This document shows positions 25,979 through 33,867 of a stretch of DNA of 64,000 bases, in pieces; position 1 is the first letter of the stretch; each line of letters starts with the position of its first letter. Below the pieces are notes generated by a model. The model saw only the letters and a program-made list of their open reading frames with translations, was not told the DNA's origin and made no database searches. The DNA comes from Streptomyces sp. NBC_00285 (GTDB taxonomy: Bacteria; Actinomycetota; Actinomycetes; Streptomycetales; Streptomycetaceae). A program made the translations under genes and the position numbers. Location: assembly GCF_036174265.1 (NCBI RefSeq), contig NZ_CP108055.1, positions 5,084,001-5,148,000 on the forward strand, read 5' to 3'.

Positions 25979-25995
25979 GACGACACGTCCTTCAT
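25975..25995 (-). CDS. minicistron 2 (MKDVSS) overlapping the exporter start
   Basis: ATG at 25995, stop TGA 25977-25975, six codons. The stop overlaps the exporter ATG (ATGA). It is the second unit of a 17-bp repeat that also carries an AAGGA Shine-Dalgarno-like stretch. It could be a coupling device or merely the by-product of duplication. Confidence 0.4.
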   Translation of the reverse strand: MKDVSS

Positions 25996-26012
25996 GACGA
26001 CACGTCCCTCAT
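25992..26012 (-). CDS. minicistron 1 (MRDVSS) with the best Shine-Dalgarno
   Basis: ATG at 26012, stop TGA 25994-25992, overlapping the ATG of minicistron 2 (ATGA). The strongest Shine-Dalgarno of the region (AAAGGGAG) is 5 nt before this ATG, so ribosomes entering here would translate MRDVSS first and reach the exporter only by successive reinitiation. Confidence 0.4.
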   Translation of the reverse strand: MRDVSS

Positions 26013-26103
26013 GACGACTCCCTTTCGAAGGCGGCGGTGGCCGAGGCGGGGCCTCCGGTGCGAGACGTGCTCGCCGGCCGGTGGCCCCGCCTCGCGGCGT
26101 GCG

Positions 26104-26244
26104 TCAGGCCTTGTGACCGACGGGGCGCTTGGCCGGCGGCTTCTGCGGGGCCTTGCCCCTGGGAGCGCCCTTGGGGGCACCCTTCGGCTTCGGTCCGAGC
26201 GGCTTGCCGTTCTTCTTCAGCGGGGCGATCTTGTGGAAGCTCAT
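26104..26244 (-). CDS. Lys/Pro-rich cationic small peptide 1
   Basis: A 46-residue peptide beginning MSFHKIAPLKKNGKPLGPKP and ending PPAKRPVGHKA; about a quarter Lys/Arg and a quarter Pro, with Gly/Ala making up most of the remainder and no acidic residue. No signal peptide, TM or known domain. A paralog lies 97 nt upstream with the same first 11 residues (K/E at position 5) and the same C-terminal PV-x-HK. A good Shine-Dalgarno (GAGGGAAA) precedes the ATG. It lies on the same strand as, and 125 nt before, the ABC exporter. Could be a precursor of a secreted peptide, an RNA-binding or nucleoid peptide; function unknown. Confidence 0.65.
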   Translation of the reverse strand: MSFHKIAPLKKNGKPLGPKPKGAPKGAPRGKAPQKPPAKRPVGHKA

Positions 26245-26332
26245 ATCTGTTTCCCTCTCTGCGACGGTTCTGCAACAGTTCCTCCACGGCTCTGCCGCAA
26301 TAACCTTTGAATAGCTTGGGTTTACTTCAGTG

Positions 26333-26635
26333 AATTCTGTGTCAGCCCTTGTGGGCGACCGGGCGACGCTTCGGCGCGTGCTTCTTCGGCTGGGCCTTCT
26401 TGGGCGCAGGCGCCGGGACGGGCTTGCGGGTCTTCTTCAGCGGGGCGATCTCGTGGAAGCTCATCATGTCGTCCTTTGCGTTTGCGTTGTTCGCTCTCGA
26501 CATGGAAAACACTACGGCATTCCTGCGGAAGAAAAGGCCGATCCACCTTAGACCTCAATAAGATTGAATGTGCATGGCCTGAGAATCAAAAGTTTCCGGC
26601 ACCGCCCGGAACCAAATGCGGGCTGACACAGAATT
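26333..26635. repeat. 16-bp perfect inverted repeat flanking peptide 2
   Basis: AATTCTGTGTCAGCCC at 26333-26348 and its exact complement at 26620-26635. The arms are 271 bp apart and enclose the peptide 2 gene and its AT-rich leader. No target-site duplication is evident. It may be the ends of a small mobile cassette, a duplicated operator in opposite orientation, or a long-range RNA stem. Confidence 0.75.
26342..26464 (-). CDS. Lys/Pro-rich cationic small peptide 2 (paralog of peptide 1)
   Basis: A 40-residue peptide beginning MSFHEIAPLKKTRKPVPAPA and ending APKRRPVAHKG. Shared with peptide 1: MSFH[K/E]IAPLKK and KR-PV-[G/A]-HK-[A/G]; the middle differs in sequence and length but keeps the Lys/Pro/Ala bias, as in precursor peptides with conserved ends. 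The Shine-Dalgarno AAGGA suits the ATG at 26464 better than the adjacent in-frame ATG at 26467. The stop codon lies inside one arm of a 16-bp inverted repeat. Two paralogous copies with their own Shine-Dalgarno sequences argue that both are real genes. Confidence 0.65.
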   Translation of the reverse strand: MSFHEIAPLKKTRKPVPAPAPKKAQPKKHAPKRRPVAHKG

Positions 26636-26656
26636 TAAAGGCGGACATCTACGGAC

Positions 26657-27775
26657 CTACGGACCGACCGCCAGCCCCGAGCCCTCGATCCGCACCCGGA
26701 TGCCGTCCTTCGCCACGTGTACGTCCCGCAGCCGCAGGTCGCCGCCGGCCGGTTCGGGCAGGTGGAAGCCGAGGGAGAGCCGGTCGGCGAGGACCGGGCG
26801 GGTCAGCCGGGAGAGGGCGTCCAGGAGAGCGGGGTCCAGGCCCAGGCGGTCCAGGAGCTCGGGGTGGGCCAGGGCGAGGTCGAGGAGGTTGAGGCGCATG
26901 GCCTGCCGTACGAACTCCGGGCGGCCGGTCAGACGGGACAGCACGGTGTCGGAGCGCTGCGCCTCACGCACGGTGGAGTCGGGCACGCCCAGCGCGCGTA
27001 CGACGGACGGGACCGCCAGCACGGCCCGTGCCCTGCGGGTCTCGCGGGCCACGGCAGCGGCCGAACCGCGCGTCAGATGCAGGCCCTCCGAGGCCCGGTG
27101 GCCCGGCCGGTAGGTCGCCAGGTCCCCGATGTCCAGGCGCATCCCGCCGATCCGGGTGGTGACGCCCCGGTCCCCGTCGCGCGCCACCCGCACATCGGCA
27201 CGCAGCCGCAGATCGTGTCCGGCGACGGGCAACGTGCCGCGCACCACGATCCGGTCACGCCCTGCGTCCCTGAACGTCACCTGGGACGCGCCGAGTTCGC
27301 GGTTCATGTCGGCGAAGGAGAGCAGGACGTCCCCGTGCAGTGCGGGAAGGCTCAGCCCGCTGACGGAGGTCGGCCCGTCGCCGTCGAGCCGTACGTCGTG
27401 GGCCGTCGCCGAGACCGCGGCCAGCGTGACCCGGTCGACGGCCACGTCCGGGACGGTCACCTTCACGGAGTCCAGGCGGCGGACCGCGAGTTGGGGCAGG
27501 AAGGGGAAGCCGTCGATCTCCACCTCGGGCGCCGCGGTCAGCCGTAGCCGCTGCTTCAGGGTGTCCGCGGCCTTGTGCTCGGCGTAGAGGACGGCCCAGC
27601 GGTCCGCCAGGGTGAGGAAGGCGGCGAGTACGGCCAGCGAGGCCACCGCCTTCAACGCCGAGCGGCCCCGCCGAGGGCGCCGGCGACTGCGGCGGTGGTT
27701 CGGCGGGGCCGGTTGTTCAGGCTGTTCGTCGTAGTGCGGGCGGGGATGCGTCGGTATGGAGTGGGGGGCACGCAT
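26657..27775 (-). CDS. LmeA-like (DUF2993) lipid-binding protein, long form
   Basis: 372 residues: a Pro/His/Arg-rich cytosolic head (1-42), one membrane segment (about 43-60, AVASLAVLAAFLTLADR), then the DUF2993 domain with EVEIDGFPFLPQLAVRRLDS near residue 90. The C-terminal extension beyond the usual length (about 220-345, helical, ETRRARAVLAVPSVVRALGV) distinguishes it from the paralog at 717. Predicted to bind phospholipid on the outer side of the membrane; role unknown. Its stop is 22 nt from the inverted repeat that flanks the small-peptide gene, on the same strand. Confidence 0.85.
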   Translation of the reverse strand: MRAPHSIPTHPRPHYDEQPEQPAPPNHRRSRRRPRRGRSALKAVASLAVLAAFLTLADRWAVLYAEHKAADTLKQRLRLTAAPEVEIDGFPFLPQLAVRRLDSVKVTVPDVAVDRVTLAAVSATAHDVRLDGDGPTSVSGLSLPALHGDVLLSFADMNRELGASQVTFRDAGRDRIVVRGTLPVAGHDLRLRADVRVARDGDRGVTTRIGGMRLDIGDLATYRPGHRASEGLHLTRGSAAAVARETRRARAVLAVPSVVRALGVPDSTVREAQRSDTVLSRLTGRPEFVRQAMRLNLLDLALAHPELLDRLGLDPALLDALSRLTRPVLADRLSLGFHLPEPAGGDLRLRDVHVAKDGIRVRIEGSGLAVGP

Positions 27776-27849
27776 CGATCCATCCGATCATGTGGGTGCC
27801 CCCCGTCCGCAACTCCTGCCGGGGCTGTGCGACCCAGCTCACGGACGTC

Positions 27850-29664
27850 CTACTGCACGATCGTGATCCGGTTCGTCGCCGGAGGTGCGATCGGGCCGCC
27901 AGCCGACGAGTTGGCCGTCAGGTACTGCACGAGGGCGGCGAGGTCGTCGCCGCCGACGAGGTCGTTCGTGCCCTGGCCCAGCGTGGTGAAGCCGTCGCCG
28001 CCGCCCGCGAGGAAGCTGTTGGTCGCGACGCGGTAGGTGGCCGCCGGGTCGACGGCCGTGCCGTTCAGCTTCACGGAGGCAAGGACGATCCGCTCCGCGC
28101 CGGTCTTCGTCAGGTCCAGCGTGTACGCGAGGTTCGCCGACGGCTGCAGGACCTTCGGCGAGGCCGCGTTGCTGCCGCTCACCTGCTCCTGGAGCACCTT
28201 GAGCAGCTGGGCGCCGGTGAAGTCCTGGAGGTTCACGGTGTTGGAGAAGGGCTGCACGGTGAAGCCCTCGGCGTACGTCACCACGCCGTCGCCCTCGGTC
28301 CCCTTGGCCGCGTAGGTCAGCCCCGCCCGGACTCCGCCCGGGTTCATCAGCGCGAGGTCGGTCTCCGGGTCGAGCCCCTTGCCGTACGCGAGTTGCGCGT
28401 CGGCGATGAGGTCGCCCATCGGGGACTCGGTGCCGGTGCTCGCGACGTCGGCGGAGATGTAGCCGATCGCACGGTTGCCGATGGGCGCCGCGAGGGTGTT
28501 CCACTTGCCGATCAGCTGGGTCATGTCGGGCGCCTTGGCGACGGTCCGGGTGACCACGTGGTTGGCCGACTTCACTGCCGTACGGGCGATGTCGCCGGTG
28601 AAGCGGTCGTAGGTCAGCGTCGTGTCCGTGTAGAGCCGGCCGAAGGAGGCGGCCGAGGTGACCATGCGGGGCTTGCCCGACGGGTCGGGGATCGTGCAGA
28701 CGTACGCGGCGTGGGTGTGGCCGGTGACCAGCGCGTCCACGGACGGCGAGATGTTCTTCGCGATGTCGACGATCGGGCCGGAGATGCCGTCGCCGGCACC
28801 CGGGGAGTCACAGTTGTAGTTGTACGAGCCCGAGGCCGGCTGGCCGCCCTCGTGGATGAGCGCCACGATCGACTTCACGCCCTGCTTCTGCAGCACCTTG
28901 GCGTACTTGTTGATCGTCTCGACCTCGTCCTTGAACTTCAGGCCCTTGACGCCCTCGGCGGAGACGACACCCGGGGTGTCCTCCAGGGTGACGCCGATGA
29001 AGCCGATCTTGACGTCCTTCTTCTTCCACACCCAGTACGGCTTGAGGATCGGCCTGCCGGTCTTCTCGTCCAGGACGTTGGCCGCGAGGTAGGGGAAGTC
29101 GGCGCCCTTGAACTTCTTGTCGGTGTAGCAGCCGGCGGTGGGGTGACAGCCGCCGTTCTGCAGCCGGGCGAGTTCCTTCGCGCCCTCGTCGAACTCGTGG
29201 TTGCCGACGCTCGTCACATCCAGGTCGAGCTTGTTCAGCGCCTCGATGGTGGGCTCGTCGTGGAAGAGGCCGGAGATGAGGGGGGACGCGCCGACCATGT
29301 CACCGCCGGCGGCGGTGACGGAGTAGGCGTTGCCCTTGCGGGCCTCGCGCAGGTGCGTGGCGAGGTACTCGACACCGCCCGCGTCGATCGTCTTCGTGGT
29401 GCCGTCGGCCTGGAGTTCGCTGACCCGGCCGGAGGAGCCGGACGGCGGCTCCAGGTTGCCGTGCAGGTCGTTGAAGGACAGCAGCTGGACGTCCTGGTAG
29501 CGGCTCGGCAACGGCTTGCCGTGCCCGTTGTCGTGCGCGCCGGCGGGCAACGCGGCGGCGAGGGCGCCGACGGTGGCGAGACCGGCGGCCGCGGCGACGA
29601 GACGGTACGTACGGCGTCTGCGGCGCTCGGTCTCCGACTGGCGCGGCTGAGATGTGGCTGGCAT
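27850..29664 (-). CDS. secreted bifunctional metallophosphatase/5'-nucleotidase
   Basis: 604 residues: an Arg-rich N-terminus with a signal peptide (about 22-45, LVAAAAGLATVGALAAALPAG); a calcineurin-like metallophosphatase domain (about 55-340) with FNDLHGN, VGNHEFDEG and TGHTHAAYVC as metal ligands; and the 5'-nucleotidase C-terminal domain (about 390-570) with GVRAGLTYA, VQPFSNT and NSFLAGGGDGFTTL, which binds the base. It dephosphorylates extracellular nucleotides and releases phosphate and nucleoside. The location within a region rich in phosphate genes fits scavenging; I see no clear PHO box. It diverges from mshD across 156 bp. Confidence 0.92.
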   Translation of the reverse strand: MPATSQPRQSETERRRRRTYRLVAAAAGLATVGALAAALPAGAHDNGHGKPLPSRYQDVQLLSFNDLHGNLEPPSGSSGRVSELQADGTTKTIDAGGVEYLATHLREARKGNAYSVTAAGGDMVGASPLISGLFHDEPTIEALNKLDLDVTSVGNHEFDEGAKELARLQNGGCHPTAGCYTDKKFKGADFPYLAANVLDEKTGRPILKPYWVWKKKDVKIGFIGVTLEDTPGVVSAEGVKGLKFKDEVETINKYAKVLQKQGVKSIVALIHEGGQPASGSYNYNCDSPGAGDGISGPIVDIAKNISPSVDALVTGHTHAAYVCTIPDPSGKPRMVTSAASFGRLYTDTTLTYDRFTGDIARTAVKSANHVVTRTVAKAPDMTQLIGKWNTLAAPIGNRAIGYISADVASTGTESPMGDLIADAQLAYGKGLDPETDLALMNPGGVRAGLTYAAKGTEGDGVVTYAEGFTVQPFSNTVNLQDFTGAQLLKVLQEQVSGSNAASPKVLQPSANLAYTLDLTKTGAERIVLASVKLNGTAVDPAATYRVATNSFLAGGGDGFTTLGQGTNDLVGGDDLAALVQYLTANSSAGGPIAPPATNRITIVQ

Positions 29665-29820
29665 AGGCCCCCCTGAGCTTCTGCTGATTCCGGTGTGGGA
29701 AGTGGCCCCGTTCCGGCGCAGCCTAGAGTCAACGCGCGTAGCGCGACAGAGGTTTCGTGGTTACATCCTGGTTGCTTCTTTGCCGCCGCTTTGCCCGTAC
29801 CTCCCCTTAACCTCGTAGTC

Positions 29821-30747
29821 ATGACCAGCGACGACTCCGCAAGCCCCGGCATCTCCCGCTCCATCGAGACCCTCACGGCGCTCTCCCCGCAGCAGACGGA
29901 GGCCGTCCTCGCGCTCCTGGCCGAGGCCGCGCACACCGACGGCCGGCAGGCGGTGTCCGAACAGGGCAGGCTGCAGCTGCGGGGCGGCGCCCGCGAAGGC
30001 GTGTCCCATCTCCTCCTGAACGTCGGCGAGGAACTGGCCGGCTACGCCCAGCTGGAGGACACCGACCCGGTGGAGGCACCGGCGGCGGAACTGGTCGTCC
30101 ACCCCGCCCACCGCGGCCACGGTCACGGCCGCGCCCTGGGCTCGGCCCTCCTCGCCGCCTCCGGCAAACGGCTGCGGGTGTGGGCCCACGGCGGCCACAG
30201 CGCGGCCCGCCATCTCGCCCAGGTCCTGGGTCTGACCCTCTTCCGCGAGCTACGGCAGATGCGGCGCCCCCTGACCGGCCTGGAGCTGCCCGACCCGGTG
30301 CTCCCGGCGGACGTGACGGTCCGCGCCTTCGTCCCCGGCGAGGACGACACCGCCTGGCTCGCCGTGAACGCGGCCGCCTTCACCCACCACCCCGAACAGG
30401 GCTCACTGACCCAGCGGGACCTCGACGACCGCAAGGCCCAGCCCTGGTTCGACCCCGCGGGCTTCTTCCTGGCCTTCCGGGACGGCGAACTCGTCGGCTT
30501 CCACTGGACCAAGGTCCACGCGGCCGAACAGCTCGGCGAGGTCTACGTCCTGGGCGTCCGCCCCGGCACCCAGGGCGGCGGCCTCGGCAAGGCCCTCACC
30601 ACGATCGGCCTGCGCCACCTCGCCGCGCAGGGTCTGCCGACCGCGATGCTCTACGTCGACGCCGACAACAAGGCGGCCGTCTCGGTCTACGAACGGCTCG
30701 GCTTCACGACGTACGAGACGGACCTGATGTACCGCACGGAGACGTGA
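29821..30747 (+). CDS. mshD: mycothiol synthase (GNAT acetyltransferase)
   Basis: 308 residues containing two tandem GNAT domains (about 1-145 and 155-308). The second shows the acetyl-CoA loop LGVRPGTQGGGLGKAL and YVDADNKAAVSVYERLGF; the first has VHPAHRGHGHGRALG. This is the two-domain MshD layout; the enzyme acetylates Cys-GlcN-inositol in the last step of mycothiol synthesis, the major actinobacterial thiol. The ATG at 29821 is preferred to an upstream in-frame start at 29695 because the conserved fold begins there. Its Shine-Dalgarno is weak. Confidence 0.92.
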   Translation: MTSDDSASPGISRSIETLTALSPQQTEAVLALLAEAAHTDGRQAVSEQGRLQLRGGAREGVSHLLLNVGEELAGYAQLEDTDPVEAPAAELVVHPAHRGHGHGRALGSALLAASGKRLRVWAHGGHSAARHLAQVLGLTLFRELRQMRRPLTGLELPDPVLPADVTVRAFVPGEDDTAWLAVNAAAFTHHPEQGSLTQRDLDDRKAQPWFDPAGFFLAFRDGELVGFHWTKVHAAEQLGEVYVLGVRPGTQGGGLGKALTTIGLRHLAAQGLPTAMLYVDADNKAAVSVYERLGFTTYETDLMYRTET

Positions 30748-30807
30748 CGCTGCGCTGTGCGGGGGCCGGTGTCGGGGGTGTACTCCGTGTGCTGAACGGC
30801 CTGACGG

Positions 30808-31485
30808 CTACGGCCGCCTCACCATCCACCGCCGCCGCAAGGGCTCCGGCCCGCAGCACACCCACAGCAGCGCAGCGAACCCGAGCAGCACCGCCCATCG
30901 CACGTGCGCCGCATCCCAGTGGGGGTCCGCCACCGGCACGAACAGGTCCCAGCGGCTTGGCAGCAGGGTCGGGGTGAGGATCGCGAGGGTCAGCAGGCCC
31001 GCCGCCACCGAGGGGCCCGGTTCGGGTTCGTCGGTGACGCGGACGGCGACGGCCGCGGCGGCCAGCGCGAGGACGGCGGTCGCCGCCGCCTCCAGGGTGA
31101 TCGCGCCGAGGGGAGGGCGAGCCTGTCGCGGCAGCAGCGCCAGCACCACCGCCCACCACAGTGCGGCGACCGGCGCCACCAGCACGACCCGCAGACCGGT
31201 CCGCACCCAACGCCGGGTGGGCACGGGGGCGGTGAGGCGGCGGGCCGGGTCGTCCAGGAGGAACGTCAGCCCGAGGGCGAAGACGAGAGCGGCGGCCCGG
31301 AGAAGGTTGAGGCCGAGCCACGCGTCGGGCGGTACCGACAGCATGCGTGGCAGACCGACGACCAGCAGACCCACGACCGCCCCGGCACCGATCGCCCGCC
31401 ACGGCACGGTGCGGGCCACGGCCACCACCAGGGCCCCGCTCACCCCCCGCGGCACCCCGCCCCCCTCACTCTCACTCGTCCGCAC
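30808..31485 (-). CDS. polytopic membrane protein, last gene of sigma/ABC operon
   Basis: 225 residues with about six hydrophobic helices (AIGAGAVVGLLVVGLPRML; AAALVFALGLTFLL; VVLVAPVAALWWAVVLALL; AAATAVLALAAAAVAV; LLTLAILTPTLL; AVLLGFAALLWVC). No known domain. The GTG start at 31485 overlaps the preceding permease gene by 14 nt, so it belongs to the same operon, and it may be a second membrane subunit of that ABC system. Ends Trp/Arg-rich (EPLRRRWMVRRP). Confidence 0.75.
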   Translation of the reverse strand: MRTSESEGGGVPRGVSGALVVAVARTVPWRAIGAGAVVGLLVVGLPRMLSVPPDAWLGLNLLRAAALVFALGLTFLLDDPARRLTAPVPTRRWVRTGLRVVLVAPVAALWWAVVLALLPRQARPPLGAITLEAAATAVLALAAAAVAVRVTDEPEPGPSVAAGLLTLAILTPTLLPSRWDLFVPVADPHWDAAHVRWAVLLGFAALLWVCCGPEPLRRRWMVRRP

Positions 31486-33001
31486 AGTCCTTCGCCCCCT
31501 TCGGCGCCTTGACGCCCAGCGCTCGCGCCACCTGGGCCGTCGAGACGCCCGGTGCGGTCAGTTCGGTCCAGTGCTGCTTCACGGACGCCGTGACGTCGGC
31601 GCGAGGGCGGGTCAGCAACTCCCGTACGACATCGGTCTGTCCGGCCGACATGGACAGCCCGTCGGTCGGGGCGCGGACGATCGCCGAGCCGGTGGTGCTG
31701 TCGTCGATGCGGACGTCGGCGAGGTCGGTGAGCGGGTGGGCGGCGCCCCCCAGGGCCAGCCACATCGTGGTGACCACCCGTCCGTCGCACAGCTCCCCGC
31801 CCTTCGACTCGTCACCGGCGACCAGCACATAGCCGACCGCGACGGCGAACTCGGAGATCCGGTTGCCTCCCCACCGCGTGCTCACGGTCACCTGGTGCGG
31901 AGTGGTGAGCGGGTCGAGCGCCGCGTCGCCGGTGAGGCCGTACCGGGCGTCGACCCGCTGCCGTACGAGCAGGGGCTGCCGGGCGGCCGTACCGCCGGCC
32001 AGGGACTGGACGCGGTCCACGGTGTCCGCCCAGGTGCCCGCGCGGCCGGTCCACTCGGGGAAGGCGCAGTACGTCGAGCCACCGTGCTTCACACAGGACT
32101 GGTCCTTCTGCGGGGAGACCGAGGCCTGTTCACGGGCGGCGGTCAACTCCGGTGACACGCCTCCGGACTGGCCCACCGCCCCGGCCAGCGTCAGCGCGAG
32201 CGCGCCCGCCGCCCCGGCCTTCAGATACAGCGCCCGACCGCCGCTCACCAGGACCGCGCAGAGCGCCAGCAGCAGGATCAGCCCGGTGAGGTACAGCGCG
32301 TGCCAGCCGGCGGGGCGGCCGATGAGGTCCGACGGGAGCACCGTGCCGCTGCTCGACTCGTCCACGATCGGTGACAGCCATTGCGGCCACCCGGCGGAGA
32401 CGAACGTGCCGAGGACGAAGAGGGAGATCACACCGAACGGTGCCGCGAACGTCGTCGGGACCAGCCGGGCGAGCAGCACGCCGAGCGCGCCGCACAGCAG
32501 CACGTACAGGGGGCCGACGGCGAGTTCGGCCGGTGAGCCGTGGCCCACCGCGCCCGACCGCAGCGCCTGCCGGACGAACTCGCCGAGCACGACCAGCGCG
32601 GTGAGCGCGGCGAACGGCACGACCGACAGCACATGCGCGACCGTCCGCCGCCACGGCTCCATGAGCAGCACGTCGAACTGCCGGTCGGTGCCGCGCCGAC
32701 GGGAGCGCAGTGTGCACCGGTTGACGCACACGAACAGGGCGATGCCCAGCAGCAGGGGCCCGGCCTGGGTGCCGCGGTCGGTGTCCTGCAGCGCCGGGAA
32801 GGCGTCCATGCCCTCCTTCTCGTGGAACAGCGTCCAGGCGGTGTAGCCGACGTACAGCAGGAGGGTCACCAGCACCGAGATGTACCGCAGCAGGTCGCGT
32901 GCCTCGAAGCGGGCGAGGGCGAACACGGCCGCCCAGGAGCTCCGCGGGGCGTCCTCGTGCACGACGGCGGACTCGGCCGCCGTCTTCGTGGCCAGGCTCA
33001 T
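31472..33001 (-). CDS. ABC transporter permease-like protein with large extracellular region
   Basis: 509 residues: an N-terminal set of about six TM helices (35-320; ISVLVTLLLYVGYTAWTLF, LLLGIALFVCVN, VLSVVPFAALTALVV and others), then a long extracellular domain (about 325-509) with Cys pairs (DQSCVKHGGSTYCAFPEWTG) and no similarity I recognise. Overlaps the ATPase gene by ATGA (32998-33001), so it is the natural membrane partner. An exporter role is more likely than import given the lack of a binding protein. Longer upstream in-frame extension is rejected because it lies wholly within the ATPase gene. Confidence 0.85.
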   Translation of the reverse strand: MSLATKTAAESAVVHEDAPRSSWAAVFALARFEARDLLRYISVLVTLLLYVGYTAWTLFHEKEGMDAFPALQDTDRGTQAGPLLLGIALFVCVNRCTLRSRRRGTDRQFDVLLMEPWRRTVAHVLSVVPFAALTALVVLGEFVRQALRSGAVGHGSPAELAVGPLYVLLCGALGVLLARLVPTTFAAPFGVISLFVLGTFVSAGWPQWLSPIVDESSSGTVLPSDLIGRPAGWHALYLTGLILLLALCAVLVSGGRALYLKAGAAGALALTLAGAVGQSGGVSPELTAAREQASVSPQKDQSCVKHGGSTYCAFPEWTGRAGTWADTVDRVQSLAGGTAARQPLLVRQRVDARYGLTGDAALDPLTTPHQVTVSTRWGGNRISEFAVAVGYVLVAGDESKGGELCDGRVVTTMWLALGGAAHPLTDLADVRIDDSTTGSAIVRAPTDGLSMSAGQTDVVRELLTRPRADVTASVKQHWTELTAPGVSTAQVARALGVKAPKGAKDCADE

Positions 33002-33867
33002 GCGGCCGCCACCTCCGTGTCCGTGCCCGTGTCGTCGAGGGTGAGCAGGTAGCCGTCCTCCAGGGTGGGTTCGAGGAGGTCGGCGCGGGCGGGCGGGTCG
33101 CCGACGTTGCGGAAGGACCCGGTGCCGGTGCGCCAGCCCGCCTTGGCGTCCGGGGCGCGTTCGGTGCTGCTCCACACCCGGCCGGCGGCGCGGGCGGTGA
33201 GGTCGGCGGGGGTGCCCTCGAAGAGGATGCGGCCGCGGGCCATGACCAGGACGCGGTGGCAGAGCATCGCCACGTCCTCGGTCTGGTGGGTGGACAGGAG
33301 CACGGTACGGCCCTCTCCGGCCTGGGCGATCATCTCCCTGAACCGCATGCGCTGTTCGGGGTCGAGGCCGACGGTCGGCTCGTCGAGGACGAGGAAGCCG
33401 GGGTCACCGACGAGGGCGGCGGCGAGTGCGACCCGTTGCCGCATCCCGCCGGACAGCTTCTTGATGCGGCGGCCGCGGACGTCCCCGAGGTCGACCACGT
33501 CCAGGACCCGGCGCACCTCGCGGTGGCGTGCGGTGCGGTCGGTGAGTTCCTTGAGGATCGCCACGTAGTCGACAAACTCGAAGGCGCTGAAGTCCGGGTG
33601 GAGGCCGGGGGTCTGGGGCAGGTAGCCGAGCGAACGGCGGACCTCCTGGCGGCCGCGCGAGGTGCCGGGGTCGTGGCCGAGGACGGTGAAGGCGCCCCGG
33701 TCGGCGGGCACGGAGGTGGCGAGCACCCTCAACAGGGTGGTTTTTCCGGCCCCGTTGGGCCCGAGCAGTCCGGTCACACCCGGGGTGAGCCGCAGGGACA
33801 CGTCGTCGAGGGCGCGGGTGCCGCCGTAGCGGAGATGAAGCCCGGAGGCGGAGACGGTGGCGGTCAT
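32998..33867 (-). CDS. ABC transporter ATP-binding protein (CcmA/DrrA class)
   Basis: 289 residues: Walker A GPNGAGKTTLL, signature KLSGGMRQRVALAAAL, Walker B FLVLDEPTVGLD, H-loop LLSTHQTEDV. The C-terminal 70 residues are a variable accessory region (WSSTERAPDAKAGWRTG). DrrA-like ATPases pair with multi-spanning permeases to export drugs, lipids or peptides. It sits between the zinc-binding anti-sigma-type gene (4-bp overlap, 33864-33867) and the permease, so the whole set 35233-30808 is one translationally coupled operon. Confidence 0.93.
   Translation of the reverse strand: MTATVSASGLHLRYGGTRALDDVSLRLTPGVTGLLGPNGAGKTTLLRVLATSVPADRGAFTVLGHDPGTSRGRQEVRRSLGYLPQTPGLHPDFSAFEFVDYVAILKELTDRTARHREVRRVLDVVDLGDVRGRRIKKLSGGMRQRVALAAALVGDPGFLVLDEPTVGLDPEQRMRFREMIAQAGEGRTVLLSTHQTEDVAMLCHRVLVMARGRILFEGTPADLTARAAGRVWSSTERAPDAKAGWRTGTGSFRNVGDPPARADLLEPTLEDGYLLTLDDTGTDTEVAAA

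Larger units (their letters stand above)
25973..26019 (-). repeat. 17-bp tandem repeat over the exporter translation start
   Basis: Three copies of a unit read on the minus strand as GTCGTC-ATGA(G/A)GGACGT place ATG codons at 26012, 25995 and 25978, exactly 17 nt apart; the third copy diverges after ATGAGGGA. Since 17 is not a multiple of three, each copy ends the preceding frame at TGA. Confidence 0.85.

Noticed and set aside
26333..26635. Complete insertion sequence
   Set aside because: Inverted repeats exist but no transposase frame and no target-site duplication could be found.
26561..26648. Additional tiny ORFs (MSAFKFCVSPHLVPGGAGNF, MHIQSY) upstream of peptide 2
   Set aside because: No Shine-Dalgarno and no resemblance to the two paralogous peptides; more likely promoter DNA.
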